Shown: in pieces, positions 7,951 through 18,097 of the stretch
Position numbering within the stretch: position 1 is the stretch's first letter
How the letters are laid out: every line of letters starts with the position of its first letter
Origin: an uncultured Opitutia bacterium
GTDB taxonomy: Bacteria; Verrucomicrobiota; Verrucomicrobiia; Opitutales; Opitutaceae
Length of the DNA: 64,000 bases
Direction of reading: 5' to 3'
Assembly: GCA_903872505.1 (NCBI GenBank)
Contig: CAIQKV010000078.1
Coordinates: 83,856-147,855 of the forward strand
The notes under the pieces: model-generated
The model's database searches: none
Told to the model about the DNA's origin: nothing
Seen by the model: only the letters and a program-made list of their open reading frames with translations
Program-made: the position numbers and the translations under genes

Positions 7951-10473
7951 TCAGGTGAGCTCGCAGGCCCCGCCGGCGCAGGCGATCACCTGCTTGAGCT
8001 CGGTATGGTCGGACTCCTCGCGCATCTGGGTGTAGTCCACGCGGTAGGGCCGCAGGGCGTTCCACTTGAGCACGTCGGCTTCCGTCGTGACCTCCTCGCG
8101 GGGTGCCTGCGCATAGGCCTTGTCGCCCGCATCCTGCAGCAGCGAGATCCCGGTGAAGAACCGGCGGTTCGCCCAGATGAAGTCGGCGACCTCGTCCCAC
8201 TCCTCGGGCCGGACGGTGCAGGTGTTGGAGACATTGTGGTGCAGGTCCGGCGTGCGCGACGACGGGTCGCCGCCGGGGATCACCCAGCACTGCTGGACCA
8301 GCTTGACCAGTTCCAGGAACTGCACCGCCGTGAGGTCCTTGCGGAGGATTGCCTTCTTCGGCGCCTCGACGGGAAACGTGATGACGTCGTCGGTGTCGGG
8401 ATTGTAGACGGACGCCTCGGTCATCTGCGGGTTCGCGGCCTTGAAGAAGGCGTAGACCGGCTCCTTGCGGTTCGCCTGCACGCGCCGGAAATAGCGGCGG
8501 GCGTGGTGCGGGTGGATGCCGGACGCGGCGTTGAGGATGAGCGACGCCGTCCCCTCGGGCTTGCAGGTCGCGAGCTTGGCCGCCGGCCGGATGCCGATCA
8601 GCGCGGCGACGAGCCGGTTGGCGGCGCGGCACAGCCGGGCGCCCTGCGTCAGGATCTCCTGGTCGAAGAGCACGGCGGGATTGTCCATGAAGCCGCAGAT
8701 GGAAACGCCCAGCAGCGCGTCGTGCTCGTTGATGAGCCGGGTCACCGGGCCGAGGTACGGCATGTCGGTGTACGCGGCCTGCAGGGTGCCGATCGCGGTG
8801 GCGGCGAGGCAGGCCTTGTAGAAGGCCGACTCGTTCACCGCGGCGTGGCCGTTGATCGTCGTCAGGTTGCAGTGCTGGAAGCCGGACAGCCGCCCCGTGC
8901 CGGGCATGTCGCCCTTGTAGCCGCGGCGGTACAGCTCGTCCAACTCGGCGGCGGACAGCTCCCAGTCCACCACCGGCAGCAGGCTGATCTCGGCGCAGGG
9001 GTTGCAGCCCGCGTCCGGGTGGTCGCAGAAATAGAAGCCCGGCTCGCCGAACTCCTTCTGGGCCTTGAACAGGTTGCGGAAATGCCCGGCGTTGTTGTCG
9101 CTGCGCGCCAGCACCGCCGAGTTGTTCGAGGCCGAGCGCTGCGGGTGCTGGTCGAACCAGTTGCCCGTCTTGGCGTTCATCATCTCCTCGTCGTCGGGCG
9201 AGAAGAGGCAGATGGTGGCCGAGCGGCGGATGCCGCCCGCGAGCACCGCCTTCGCGATGAACATGTTGACGTCGTACACCTCGATGGGCCGGAGGGCGCG
9301 GCCCGCGGCCGCCGTCAGGATCTCGCCCACGCGGTCCAGCGCGTTCCGCAGCGGCAGATGGCCCGGCGCCTTGCCGCCCGAGGTCTTGAGCAGCGCGCCG
9401 CGCGGCCGGATCGCGGAATAGTCGAACTCGATCAGCTTGCCCTCGTAGTGCGAGAGGACGAGCGCATGCAGGGCGTCGGACCAGCCTTCGATCGTGTCGG
9501 CGATGCGATAGTGCAAGACGGGCAGATCGTTGTCGGCCGCCCGGGCCGGCAGCGGCGGCAGCATCGCGATGTGATGCTTCTGCACCGAGAAGCCGACGCC
9601 GCAGCCGCTCAGCAGCAGGAAGAAATATTCCTTGAAGAATTCCAGCCGGTCCACGGTGGAGAAGCTGCAGTTGAACATGCGGCTGTGGTTCCGGAGGATC
9701 GCCTCGCCGCCGAACTGCATCGACCGCATGCTCGGCAGAACCTTCTTGGCCGCCACCTGCGCAAATGCCTCTTGGATGATCTCTTCCAGCGTTTTTCCGC
9801 CCCAGGTGTGCGTCAGCATCTCGGCCTCCGCGCCCGCCAGCTCCGCCACGTCCGCGGGCAGCTTCACCGGCAGCCGGCTTTCCAGCTTGGCGGCGAAAAA
9901 CCCGAGGTGCATGTCGCGCACGCGCTCGACGCCCTCGGTGAAGATTTCCCGCCGGCCCAGCTCCGGGCGGTAGCGGGCGTACTTGGCCATCGCGATGTAG
10001 TCGGCCATGCCGTTGTTGGCAAAAGCGGTGAGCCGCCGCTCCGCATGGCGGGCCCGGTAGAGCATGTAGGCCCGCGCAACCTCCCAGCGCCCGGCCGCGG
10101 CGATGGCCTTCTCGACGGCATCCTGCACCTGCTCGATGGAGGGATGCCGGCCGTCGCGATAATGCAGCTCGAGCATCTGCGCGACGCCGGCCGCAATCGT
10201 GGTCACCTCGCGATAGGCCTCGCTGTCGAGCCCGTAGCAGGCGAGCAGGTCGTCGCGGTAGGGATTCGGGGCATTGTCGGTGCGGACCTCGTGAAACGCC
10301 AGCGCGATGGCGCGCGTGACCTTGTTCTGGTCGTAGCGCACCTTGGTGCCGTCGCGCTTGAGCACCATGCGCCCGTCGGCGGCGATGGCGCGGCTCAACA
10401 ACTCGGCGCCCTTGCGGGCAGGAATGCGGTCATTTTCGTTCAACAGCGGGGCGGTCGGAGAAAGCGTTTTCAT
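7951..10473 (-). CDS. nrdJ: Adenosylcobalamin-dependent (class II) ribonucleotide reductase with N-terminal ATP-cone
   Basis: ATP-cone (VLKRDGTKVRYDQNKVTRAI), NCSFSTVDRLEFF, GCGVGFSVQ, NPCAEISLL, C-terminal CAGGAC. Confidence 0.85.
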   Translation of the reverse strand: MKTLSPTAPLLNENDRIPARKGAELLSRAIAADGRMVLKRDGTKVRYDQNKVTRAIALAFHEVRTDNAPNPYRDDLLACYGLDSEAYREVTTIAAGVAQMLELHYRDGRHPSIEQVQDAVEKAIAAAGRWEVARAYMLYRARHAERRLTAFANNGMADYIAMAKYARYRPELGRREIFTEGVERVRDMHLGFFAAKLESRLPVKLPADVAELAGAEAEMLTHTWGGKTLEEIIQEAFAQVAAKKVLPSMRSMQFGGEAILRNHSRMFNCSFSTVDRLEFFKEYFFLLLSGCGVGFSVQKHHIAMLPPLPARAADNDLPVLHYRIADTIEGWSDALHALVLSHYEGKLIEFDYSAIRPRGALLKTSGGKAPGHLPLRNALDRVGEILTAAAGRALRPIEVYDVNMFIAKAVLAGGIRRSATICLFSPDDEEMMNAKTGNWFDQHPQRSASNNSAVLARSDNNAGHFRNLFKAQKEFGEPGFYFCDHPDAGCNPCAEISLLPVVDWELSAAELDELYRRGYKGDMPGTGRLSGFQHCNLTTINGHAAVNESAFYKACLAATAIGTLQAAYTDMPYLGPVTRLINEHDALLGVSICGFMDNPAVLFDQEILTQGARLCRAANRLVAALIGIRPAAKLATCKPEGTASLILNAASGIHPHHARRYFRRVQANRKEPVYAFFKAANPQMTEASVYNPDTDDVITFPVEAPKKAILRKDLTAVQFLELVKLVQQCWVIPGGDPSSRTPDLHHNVSNTCTVRPEEWDEVADFIWANRRFFTGISLLQDAGDKAYAQAPREEVTTEADVLKWNALRPYRVDYTQMREESDHTELKQVIACAGGACELT

Positions 10474-10735
10474 GAAATTCGGACAGGGGAGGCAGGCGCG
10501 AACTGCGGGCAGGCAGGAACGCAGGGCACCTCTATCTGTTGTGGTTCATTTGCAGTCAATCCACTGCCGGTGGTGGAGGTGTGGTATTACCGCGGATGAT
10601 GGCAATTCTTGCACGGCTCATGAATCTTCCTCGTAGTGCGCTCTTTTTTGGGCACCGGAAAGAAAAATCGGGACAAGATATGCGTAACTTTCCGGCCGTT
10701 ACCGCCCGACTGCCGCGCCCGGGGCGCTCACCCGC

Positions 10736-11518
10736 TCACAGCCGGTGCAGGTGGAAGCCGCCGTCCACGTCGAACACCGCACCGGTCGAGAAGGGAAACC
10801 GGTCCTCGGCGATCGCGCGGACCGCACGCCCGATGTCCGCGGGCTGGCCCCAGCGGCGGATCGGCGTGATCCCGCGCTCATCCTGGAGGATGAGCTTGTC
10901 ATACTTCTCCTTCACGCCGCCGGTCATGTCGGTGGCGATGACGCCCGGGCGGATCTCGTAGACGTTGATGCCGTCGTTCGCGAGCCGCTCGGCAAACAGC
11001 TTCGTCATCATCGCCAGCCCGGCCTTCACCATGCAGTAGTCGCCGCGGTTGATGGACGCGGTGTAGACGGAGATCGAGGTGATGTTGACGATGCGGCCGC
11101 GGAAGCCCTCGGCGTCGGGCGACTGCCGGAGCATCTGCTTCGCGACGAGCTGCGTGAGAAAATAAGGTCCCTTCAGATTGATCGCATACAGCCGGTCGAA
11201 GCTCTCCTCGCCCGCCTCCAGCAGGTCGGCCCGGACATTCGGCGCCACCCCGGCGTTGTTCACCAGCAGGTCGATGCGGCCGAACTGCTTCACCGTCTCG
11301 GCGACCAGCCGCGCGCGGTCGGCGGCGACGGCGACGTCGCCCTGCACCGTGAAGCCGTCGCCCCCCGCCGCCTGCACCAGGGCGAGGGCCTCGGCGGCGG
11401 CCGCGGCGTTGCCGGCGTAGTTGATGGCGACGCGGCAGCCCGCGCGGGCGAGTTCGAGGGCGATGCCGCGGCCGATGCCGCGCGACGCGCCGGTGACAAG
11501 AGCGGTTTTCTGGGCCAT
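10736..11518 (-). CDS. SDR family oxidoreductase (3-oxoacyl-ACP reductase-like)
   Basis: [52 protein letters not shown]. Confidence 0.85.
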   Translation of the reverse strand: MAQKTALVTGASRGIGRGIALELARAGCRVAINYAGNAAAAAEALALVQAAGGDGFTVQGDVAVAADRARLVAETVKQFGRIDLLVNNAGVAPNVRADLLEAGEESFDRLYAINLKGPYFLTQLVAKQMLRQSPDAEGFRGRIVNITSISVYTASINRGDYCMVKAGLAMMTKLFAERLANDGINVYEIRPGVIATDMTGGVKEKYDKLILQDERGITPIRRWGQPADIGRAVRAIAEDRFPFSTGAVFDVDGGFHLHRL

Positions 11519-11645
11519 GGCGCAGAGCGAAGCGGACCCGCGCGCGCCGGGCAACGTTGATTCTGCCTCCCGCCCGGGAAAGTGGCCGCGGGCGCGAACC
11601 GGGGCCCGTTTCGCGGGTCAGTCACTGGCTAGAACCACCATACCC

Positions 11646-12164
11646 ATGAAAACATCCCTGCTCGCTTTCTCCCTCCTCAGCCTCGCCCTCGTCGGCTGCA
11701 GCAAAAAGGACGACCCCGCCACCCTCGCCGACAAGACGAAGGACGCCGCCAACACCGCCGTCGACAAGACCAAGGAGGTCGCCAGCGACGTCGCGGACAA
11801 GACCAAGGAAGTGGCCAAGGACGTCAAAAACGCCGTCTCTGACAAGCTCACCGAGTGGAAGCTGACGCCGGACGACATCAAGGCTGACTTCGCCAAGGGG
11901 GCCCGCATCGTTCGCACCAAGAGCGTCGCCGCGGGCGATAAGGTCGCCACCGTGGCCGATAACGCCCGCATTGTCACCGTCATCAATGCCAAGCTGGTCG
12001 CCGATTCCGACCTCTCGGCCCTGAAGATCAACGTCGATGCCGACGCGGGCACGGTCACCCTCAAGGGTACCGCGAAGTCCCACGCGTTCATCGGCAAGGC
12101 CATCCTGCTCGCCCTCGACACGGATGGCGTGAACCAGGTCACCTCGCTGCTGACGGTCGAGTGA
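11646..12164 (+). CDS. Lipoprotein with LEA-like amphipathic repeats and C-terminal BON domain
   Basis: Lipobox SLALVGCSKK; DKTKDAANTAVDKTKEVASDVADKTKEVAKDVKNAV repeats; DNARIVTVINAKLVADSDLSALKINVDADAGTVTLKGTAKS. Confidence 0.8.
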   Translation: MKTSLLAFSLLSLALVGCSKKDDPATLADKTKDAANTAVDKTKEVASDVADKTKEVAKDVKNAVSDKLTEWKLTPDDIKADFAKGARIVRTKSVAAGDKVATVADNARIVTVINAKLVADSDLSALKINVDADAGTVTLKGTAKSHAFIGKAILLALDTDGVNQVTSLLTVE

Positions 12165-12193
12165 TCTGAACTGCATCCGCCGGAAAGTTTCCC

Positions 12194-12225
12194 GCCAGCC
12201 CGCACCCGCGGGCTGGCTTTTTTTT
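12194..12225 (+). terminator. Rho-independent terminator
   Basis: GCCAGCCCGC ACC CGCGGGCTGGC followed by TTTTTTTT. Confidence 0.85.
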
Positions 12226-12311
12226 GCCCGGCCGGGCCGCACCGGGCGCATTTTTGTTTTCTCATTTTGCTTTCCCTGGCTCATCGTTCCGTTTCTCCGG
12301 CCCACTTTCCC

Positions 12312-13940
12312 ATGAAAAAATCGCCCAAGAAAACCGTGCTGCTCGTCGCCAACGGCGACCTGCGCCAATCCGCCAACGAAAAGACCTGGGCCTTCCAGGA
12401 GGCCATGGAAAAACAGCTCACCGCCGCCGTGGCGAAGCTGGGCTACACGCTCGTGCGTGCCCACCCGTACAAGCCGGAGGTGAAGCATGGCTTCATCAGC
12501 TCGCAGAAGGAAGGCATGGCGGTGTTCGCCACGATCGACCCGCGCACGCCCATCATCGTCGCCGAGGCCGTCTGGCAGTACTCGCACCACGTGCTGCACG
12601 GGCTGATCTCCCACACGGCGCCGATTCTCACCGTGGCCAACTGGTCCGGCTCCGCGCCCGGGCTCGTCGGCATGCTCAACCTCAACGGCTCCCTCACCAA
12701 GGCGGGCGTGAAGTACTCGACGCTCTGGAGTGCGGACTTCACCGACGAGTTCTTCCTCGGCGGCCTCGCCACCTGGCTGAAGACCGGCGCCGTCAAGCAC
12801 GCCGCCGCGCACGTCCGCCCGCTGGGCAAGGTCGTCGTCCCGGCCAAGGCCCGCGCCATCGCCCAAAAAATCGCCGCCGCCCTCCGCCGCCGGAAGTCCA
12901 TCATGGGCATCTTCGACGAGGGCTGCATGGGCATGTTCAACGCCATCATCCCCGACGAGCTGCTCTTCCCGACCGGCGTCTACAAGGAGCGGCTCTCGCA
13001 GTCCGCGCTCTACTACGGCGCCACGCAGGTGAGCGACGCCGAGGCCCGCGCCGTCTACGACTGGCTCCGCGCGAAGGGCATGAAATTCCACCTCGGCACC
13101 GACGACGCCTCCGAACTCACCGAGGCGCAGGTCATCTGGCAGTGCAAAACCTACGTCGCCGCCCTGCGCATCGCCGACGAGTTCGGCTGCGAGTCCATCG
13201 GCATCCAGTACCAGCAGGGCCTGAAGGACCTCCTGCCCGCCTCCGACCTCGTCGAGGGCCTGCTCAACAACTCCGACCGCCCGCCGGTCGCCAACGCCCA
13301 GGGCGAAATCATCCGCGACGGGCAGCCGCTCACGCATTTCAACGAGGTGGACGAGTGCGCCGGCCTCGACGGCCTCTTCACCAACCGCGTCCACACCGCG
13401 CTCAGCCAGCCGGTGGAGAACACCCTGCACGACCTGCGCTGGGGTGATTACGACCGGAGCGGCACGACCAAGGAGTACGTCTGGGTGTTCCTCATCTCCG
13501 GCAGCGCCCCGCCCGCGCACCATATTGACGGCTACGCCGGCACCGACTCCCTCCGGCAGCCCTACATGTACTTCCGGCTCGGCGGCGGCACCGTCCGCGG
13601 CATCGCCAAGCCCGGCGAGATCGTCTGGAGCCGCATCTTCGTCGCCGGCGGCAAGCTCAAGATGGACCTCGGCCGCGCCCAGGTCGTCACCCTCCCGCGC
13701 GCCGAGACCGAGCGCCGCTGGAAGGAGACCACCGTGCAGTGGCCGATCATGCATGCCGTGACCTACGGGGTGTCGCGCGACCAGATGATGGGGCGCCACA
13801 AGGCCAACCACATCCAAGTGGCCTACGCGAACTCCGCCAAGGAGGCCGACCTCGCGATGTACACCAAGGCCGCGCTCGCCGCCGAGCTCGGCCTCGAGGT
13901 CTCGCTCTGCGGCACCAAGGCCGACGGCTCGAAGTTCTGA
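12312..13940 (+). CDS. L-fucose/L-arabinose isomerase-like protein
   Basis: Start ATG 12312 ([26 protein letters not shown]); fucose-isomerase-like layout. Confidence 0.6.
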   Translation: MKKSPKKTVLLVANGDLRQSANEKTWAFQEAMEKQLTAAVAKLGYTLVRAHPYKPEVKHGFISSQKEGMAVFATIDPRTPIIVAEAVWQYSHHVLHGLISHTAPILTVANWSGSAPGLVGMLNLNGSLTKAGVKYSTLWSADFTDEFFLGGLATWLKTGAVKHAAAHVRPLGKVVVPAKARAIAQKIAAALRRRKSIMGIFDEGCMGMFNAIIPDELLFPTGVYKERLSQSALYYGATQVSDAEARAVYDWLRAKGMKFHLGTDDASELTEAQVIWQCKTYVAALRIADEFGCESIGIQYQQGLKDLLPASDLVEGLLNNSDRPPVANAQGEIIRDGQPLTHFNEVDECAGLDGLFTNRVHTALSQPVENTLHDLRWGDYDRSGTTKEYVWVFLISGSAPPAHHIDGYAGTDSLRQPYMYFRLGGGTVRGIAKPGEIVWSRIFVAGGKLKMDLGRAQVVTLPRAETERRWKETTVQWPIMHAVTYGVSRDQMMGRHKANHIQVAYANSAKEADLAMYTKAALAAELGLEVSLCGTKADGSKF

Positions 13941-13961
13941 GCGCTGGGGAATTTTATTGGC

Positions 13962-14037
13962 AACCACCGAGGCACGGAAGACACGGAGGAAAATCCATTC
14001 ATTGGATCTACTCCGTGATCTCCGTGCCTCGGTGGTT
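13962..14037. repeat. Intergenic long inverted repeat (family A)
   Basis: Left arm AACCACCGAGGCACGGAAGACACGGAG; reverse complement of right arm AACCACCGAGGCACGGAGATCACGGAG; inner ATCCA/TGGAT. Confidence 0.85.
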
Positions 14038-14088
14038 AATTTTAGCGTTGTCCAATGCCACCACTGACCGCTTCTGACCCGACCAATC

Positions 14089-14328
14089 ATGAGTGACCTC
14101 CCACCCCTTCCCCCCGGGCCGCGCCCCGGCAAGTACCGCCATTACAAGGGCGGCGAATACCTCGTGCTCGGCCTCGCCCGGCATTCCGAGACGCTCGAGC
14201 CGCTGGTCGTCTACCAGGCGCTCTACGGCGAGCGGGGCCTCTGGGTGCGCCCCGCCGCGATGTTTTGCGAAACCGTCGTCATCGACGGCCGGACCCTTCC
14301 GCGGTTCGCGCTCATCCCCCCGCCGTGA
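14089..14328 (+). CDS. DUF1653 family protein
   Basis: GKYRHYKGGEYLVLGLARHSETLEPLVVYQALYGERGLWVRPAAMFCETV. Confidence 0.8.
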   Translation: MSDLPPLPPGPRPGKYRHYKGGEYLVLGLARHSETLEPLVVYQALYGERGLWVRPAAMFCETVVIDGRTLPRFALIPPP

Positions 14329-14373
14329 ATGTCACCTAATAGATGACATTGCCGCGAACGCTACGGCGCGGGT

Positions 14374-15342
14374 TCAGCGGATCCAGCCGGCGAGGATCGC
14401 CCCGACCGTGGCCAGCGAGACGCCGGCCCAGAGCGTGAAGCCCACGGCCAGCGGCCGCCAGCCGACGACCTTCAGCGCCCCGCGCGAAACATTCGCGCCG
14501 ATCAGGAACAGGGTCACGACCAGCGCCCGGCGCGCCCCGGCGAAGACCACGGCCCCGGCTTCGCGCGCCGCCGGCACGAAGGTGACGAGCGCGGCCGCCG
14601 CGATGAATCCGAAAATGAACCACGGCACGGCGATCCGGCCGGCCGGTTTGCCCTCGGGGCGGGTGACGGCCCAGCCGATGGCCAGCGCGAGCGGCGCGAT
14701 CCACAGCGCGCGGGCAAGCTTCACCGTGGCTGCGACCTTCAGCGCCTCCTCGCCGTAGCTCGCGCCGGCCCCGACGACCGAACTGGTGTCGTGGATGGCG
14801 AGCGCGGCCCACAGCCCGAACTGGTGCTGGCCGAGGTGCAACAGGTGCCCCGCCGGCGGAAAGACCAGGAGCGCGACGCCGTTGAGCAGGAAGACCGTGG
14901 CCAGCGCGACCGTCGTGTCCTCCTGCCGCGGCCGGAGCACGCCCGCCACCGCGGCGATGGCGCTGCCGCCGCAGATCGCCGTGCCGCTCGTCAGCAGGAT
15001 CGTGAGGTCCCGCGGCAGCCCCGCGCGCCGGCCCAGCCAGAGGCCGAGGGCGAAGGTGAAACCGATGCCGACCACCGTGTAGCCGATGCCGCCCAGCCCG
15101 ACGGCGTAGATGATCGCGAGGTTCATGCCGGCGCCGAGGCCGATGACGGACCCCTGCAGGAGCCGGGTCGCGAGCGGGGCGGTGACCCGGAGCCAGGCAT
15201 TGGCGCCGAGCAGCCCCAGCGCCACGCCCAGGGCCAGCGCCGCGGCGCCCGACACCGCCGGCCAGCAGCAAAGCGCCGCCGCCGCGCAGAGCAGGGCCGC
15301 GCTGGCCGGCGGGGAGATGCTTCCGGTTCGGACGTGGTTCAT
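14374..15342 (-). CDS. YeiH/UPF0324 family putative sulfate exporter
   Basis: TSGTAICGGSAIAAV, AIHDTSSVVGAGASYGEEAL with polytopic hydropathy. Confidence 0.85.
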   Translation of the reverse strand: MNHVRTGSISPPASAALLCAAAALCCWPAVSGAAALALGVALGLLGANAWLRVTAPLATRLLQGSVIGLGAGMNLAIIYAVGLGGIGYTVVGIGFTFALGLWLGRRAGLPRDLTILLTSGTAICGGSAIAAVAGVLRPRQEDTTVALATVFLLNGVALLVFPPAGHLLHLGQHQFGLWAALAIHDTSSVVGAGASYGEEALKVAATVKLARALWIAPLALAIGWAVTRPEGKPAGRIAVPWFIFGFIAAAALVTFVPAAREAGAVVFAGARRALVVTLFLIGANVSRGALKVVGWRPLAVGFTLWAGVSLATVGAILAGWIR

Positions 15343-15462
15343 GGGCTCCGGCCCTCGCAGCCGGTGCGGCGTTGAAACGGCCCGCGCCCGCCAAAGGCGA
15401 GATTATTCCCCCCGCGCAAAACGCTCGCCATCAAATGCGCGAAAACATCTCGTGGAGCCGCC

Positions 15463-16623
15463 ATGCGCGTCCTCCTCGCCTTCGACAAGTTCAAGGACTC
15501 CCTCGCCGCAAGCGCGGCGGGCGAGGCCGCGGCAGGCGCGCTGCGGCGCCGGCACCCCGACTGGCAGCTCGACCTCTGCCCGCTCGCCGACGGCGGCGAG
15601 GGGTTCGCGCCGATCCTCACCGCCGCGGCCGGCGGCACGCTCTCGACCGTTTCCGTCACCGGCCCGCGCGGCGCCCCAGTCGAGGCGGCCTTCGGGCTCG
15701 TCCCGTGGGCGAAAATTCCCGCCGCCGCCCGCGCGTTGCTGCAACTGCCGGCGTCGATCCCCGAGCACGCCGAGATCGCCGTGATCGAGATGGCCGCGGC
15801 CAGCGGGCTCGCGCTGCTGCCGCCGGACCAGCGTGATCCGTGGCAGACGACCACCCTCGGCACCGGCCAGCTCATCGCCGCGGCCACGCAGGCCGGCGCG
15901 GCCGCCATCCTCCTCGGCGTCGGCGGCAGCGCCACGCACGACCTCGGCCTCGGCGCCCTCTCCGCGCTCGGCTTCGAGTTCCTTTCCCACAACGCCGAGA
16001 TCATCCGCCCGCCCACCCCCGTCCGCTGGGACCTGATCGAGCGAATCACCGGAAAACTCCCCGCCGCGCTTCCCCCGGTCCGGATCGCCTGCGATGTCTC
16101 CAATCCCCTGCTCGGCCGCAAGGGCGCCGCCGCGGTCTACGGGCCGCAGAAGGGCCTGCGCCCCGGCGATCTCGCCAAGCTCGACCACGCGAGCGCCCGG
16201 CTCGGCCTCCTGCTCTGCGCGCATTGCAACCAGCCCGACACGCTGATGGATGTGCCCGGCGCCGGCGCCGCCGGCGGCATCGCGTTCGGCCTGATGACGG
16301 CGGCACAGGCGAAACTGCTGCCCGGGTTCGAACTCGTCGCCGCGTGGCTCGACCTCGACGCCCGCCTCGCCGCGGCGGACCTGGTCGTCACCGGCGAGGG
16401 CCGTTTCGACGACAGCTCGCTCAGCGGCAAGGGCCCGGGCGCCGTCGCTGCCCGCGCGCTGGCGCGCGGCAAGCCCGTGCACGTCTTCGCCGGCCAGGTG
16501 GCCGCCGCCGATGCCCGGCCCGGCCTCACGCTGCACGCCATCACGCCCGCGGGCCAGCCGCTGGCCGAGGCCCTGCGCGCCGCCGGAGCCAACCTCGCGG
16601 CCGCCGTGGCGCATGCCTTGTGA
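15463..16623 (+). CDS. Glycerate kinase
   Basis: MRVLLAFDKFKDSLAASAAGEAAAGALRR, PLADGGEGF, GVGGSATHDLGLGAL, VVTGEGRFDDSSLSGKGP. Confidence 0.9.
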   Translation: MRVLLAFDKFKDSLAASAAGEAAAGALRRRHPDWQLDLCPLADGGEGFAPILTAAAGGTLSTVSVTGPRGAPVEAAFGLVPWAKIPAAARALLQLPASIPEHAEIAVIEMAAASGLALLPPDQRDPWQTTTLGTGQLIAAATQAGAAAILLGVGGSATHDLGLGALSALGFEFLSHNAEIIRPPTPVRWDLIERITGKLPAALPPVRIACDVSNPLLGRKGAAAVYGPQKGLRPGDLAKLDHASARLGLLLCAHCNQPDTLMDVPGAGAAGGIAFGLMTAAQAKLLPGFELVAAWLDLDARLAAADLVVTGEGRFDDSSLSGKGPGAVAARALARGKPVHVFAGQVAAADARPGLTLHAITPAGQPLAEALRAAGANLAAAVAHAL

Positions 16624-16681
16624 GAAAACCCCGGGAAACATTCTCGACGGAGCTGCACCGCCGCCCAAGGTTTCGACCCGC

Positions 16682-18037
16682 ATGCCCGGTCTCTCCCGCC
16701 CGCTCCCCGTGAAACACCTCGGCGCCTCCCTCATCCTGCTGCTGGGCTTGCTGGGCTGCAGCGCCAGCCGCCCGCCCGCCCGCCCGGTGGCGCCCCCGCC
16801 CGCGCCGCGCGTCGCCCCCGTCACCGTCCCCGCCGCGCCCATTTTCCCGGTGATGCTCGGCATCGACGTGCTCGAGTCCGAGGGCTTCGCCGCGGTCAAG
16901 GGCAAGCGCATCGGCCTCCTCACCCATCCCGCCGGCGTGAACCGCCGCGGCGTGAGCACGATCGACGTCCTCCGCCGCGCGCCCGGCGTGAAGCTCGTCG
17001 CGCTCTACGCCTGCGAGCACGGCCTCTACGACGAGCTGCCCGCCGAGACGCCGTTTCCCGACCACGTCGACCCCCGGACCGGCCTGATGGTCTATTCGCT
17101 CTACAGCACGAAGGGCAAAAAATTCCGCCCCACCCCCGCGCAGCTCAAGGCGATCGATACGCTCGTCATCGACCTGCAGGACATCGGCGTGCGCAGCTAC
17201 ACCTTCGTCGGCGCGATGAAGACCGCCATGGAGGCCTGCTTCGAGAACGGCAAGGAGGTCATCGTCCTCGACCGGCCCAACCCGCTCGGCGGCCTCAAGG
17301 TCGACGGCCCGCCCCTCGATCCCCAGTGGATGAGCGACGTCGGCCGGTTCCGCGTGCCCTACGTCCACGGCCTGACGATCGGCGAGCTGGCGCACCTCGC
17401 GAAGGAGGCGCCCGGCGTGCTCAACGTCTCCGAGGCGCTCCGCACGCGCAGCCGGCTCACCGTCATCCCGATGCGCGGCTGGCGGCGCGCGATGCGCTGG
17501 CCCGAGACCGGGCTCAACTTCGTGCCTACCTCCACCGCGATCCAGGACTTCGCCGCCTGCCAGGGCTACGCGATGACCGGGCTGGGCTGCATCCTCGGCG
17601 GATTCACTCACGGCGTCGGCAAATCGTACCCCTTCCGCGGCATCGCGCACAACACGGTCAAGATCGACGTCGTCGAGCGGGAACTGCTCGCGTGCAACCT
17701 GCCCGGCCTGCGCTTCCGCCGGGTCAGCGCCCCCGACCGCAACGGCAAGCCCGCCGTCGGACTTTACATCGAGATCACGGACTACGACGACTGGCAGCCG
17801 ACCGCGCTGAGCTTCCAGCTGATGCGGCTGGCCTGCCGACTCGAACCGAAGAACCCGTTCGCCAACGCGAAGGCCGCCGACCGGCGCACGTTCCTCGTCC
17901 ACATGGGTTCGTCCGCGTTTTTCAACGACCTCATCCTCAAGGGCGCGCATACCGACGTCGACGCGTGGCTCCGCACCTGGCGCGAGCAGGCGAAGATCTA
18001 TCAGGAGCAGAGCAAGCGTTACTGGCTCTACCGGTAG
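16682..18037 (+). CDS. DUF1343 lipoprotein (exo-beta-N-acetylmuramidase NamZ-like)
   Basis: Lipobox GLLGCSAS; GLLTHPAGVNRRGVSTIDVL, DLQDIGVRSYTFVGAMKTAMEAC, VLDRPNPLGG. Confidence 0.85.
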   Translation: MPGLSRPLPVKHLGASLILLLGLLGCSASRPPARPVAPPPAPRVAPVTVPAAPIFPVMLGIDVLESEGFAAVKGKRIGLLTHPAGVNRRGVSTIDVLRRAPGVKLVALYACEHGLYDELPAETPFPDHVDPRTGLMVYSLYSTKGKKFRPTPAQLKAIDTLVIDLQDIGVRSYTFVGAMKTAMEACFENGKEVIVLDRPNPLGGLKVDGPPLDPQWMSDVGRFRVPYVHGLTIGELAHLAKEAPGVLNVSEALRTRSRLTVIPMRGWRRAMRWPETGLNFVPTSTAIQDFAACQGYAMTGLGCILGGFTHGVGKSYPFRGIAHNTVKIDVVERELLACNLPGLRFRRVSAPDRNGKPAVGLYIEITDYDDWQPTALSFQLMRLACRLEPKNPFANAKAADRRTFLVHMGSSAFFNDLILKGAHTDVDAWLRTWREQAKIYQEQSKRYWLYR

Positions 18038-18097
18038 CCGGGCCGGGTCCGCGATTGCGGTTTGCCATGCCGGGGTCCGCCGGCTTCATGTGGGCCC

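Noticed and set aside
6361-10599. 1412-aa ORF on + strand
   Set aside because: Antisense to rlmM, rhodanese and nrdJ; low-complexity R/A/H-rich translation typical of GC-rich shadow frames.
10474-10735. Possible cobalamin riboswitch or NrdR boxes upstream of nrdJ
   Set aside because: Looked for the B12 box and paired NrdR palindromes on the minus strand; only short partial similarities, not reportable without a covariance-model search.
11622-14132. 836-aa ORF on - strand
   Set aside because: Spans antisense of the BON lipoprotein, a terminator and the isomerase gene; shadow frame.
14328-14350. AATGTCA...TGACATT hairpin between convergent genes
   Set aside because: Seven-bp stem with a 9-nt loop and no T-run; may be a weak bidirectional terminator but indistinguishable from chance.
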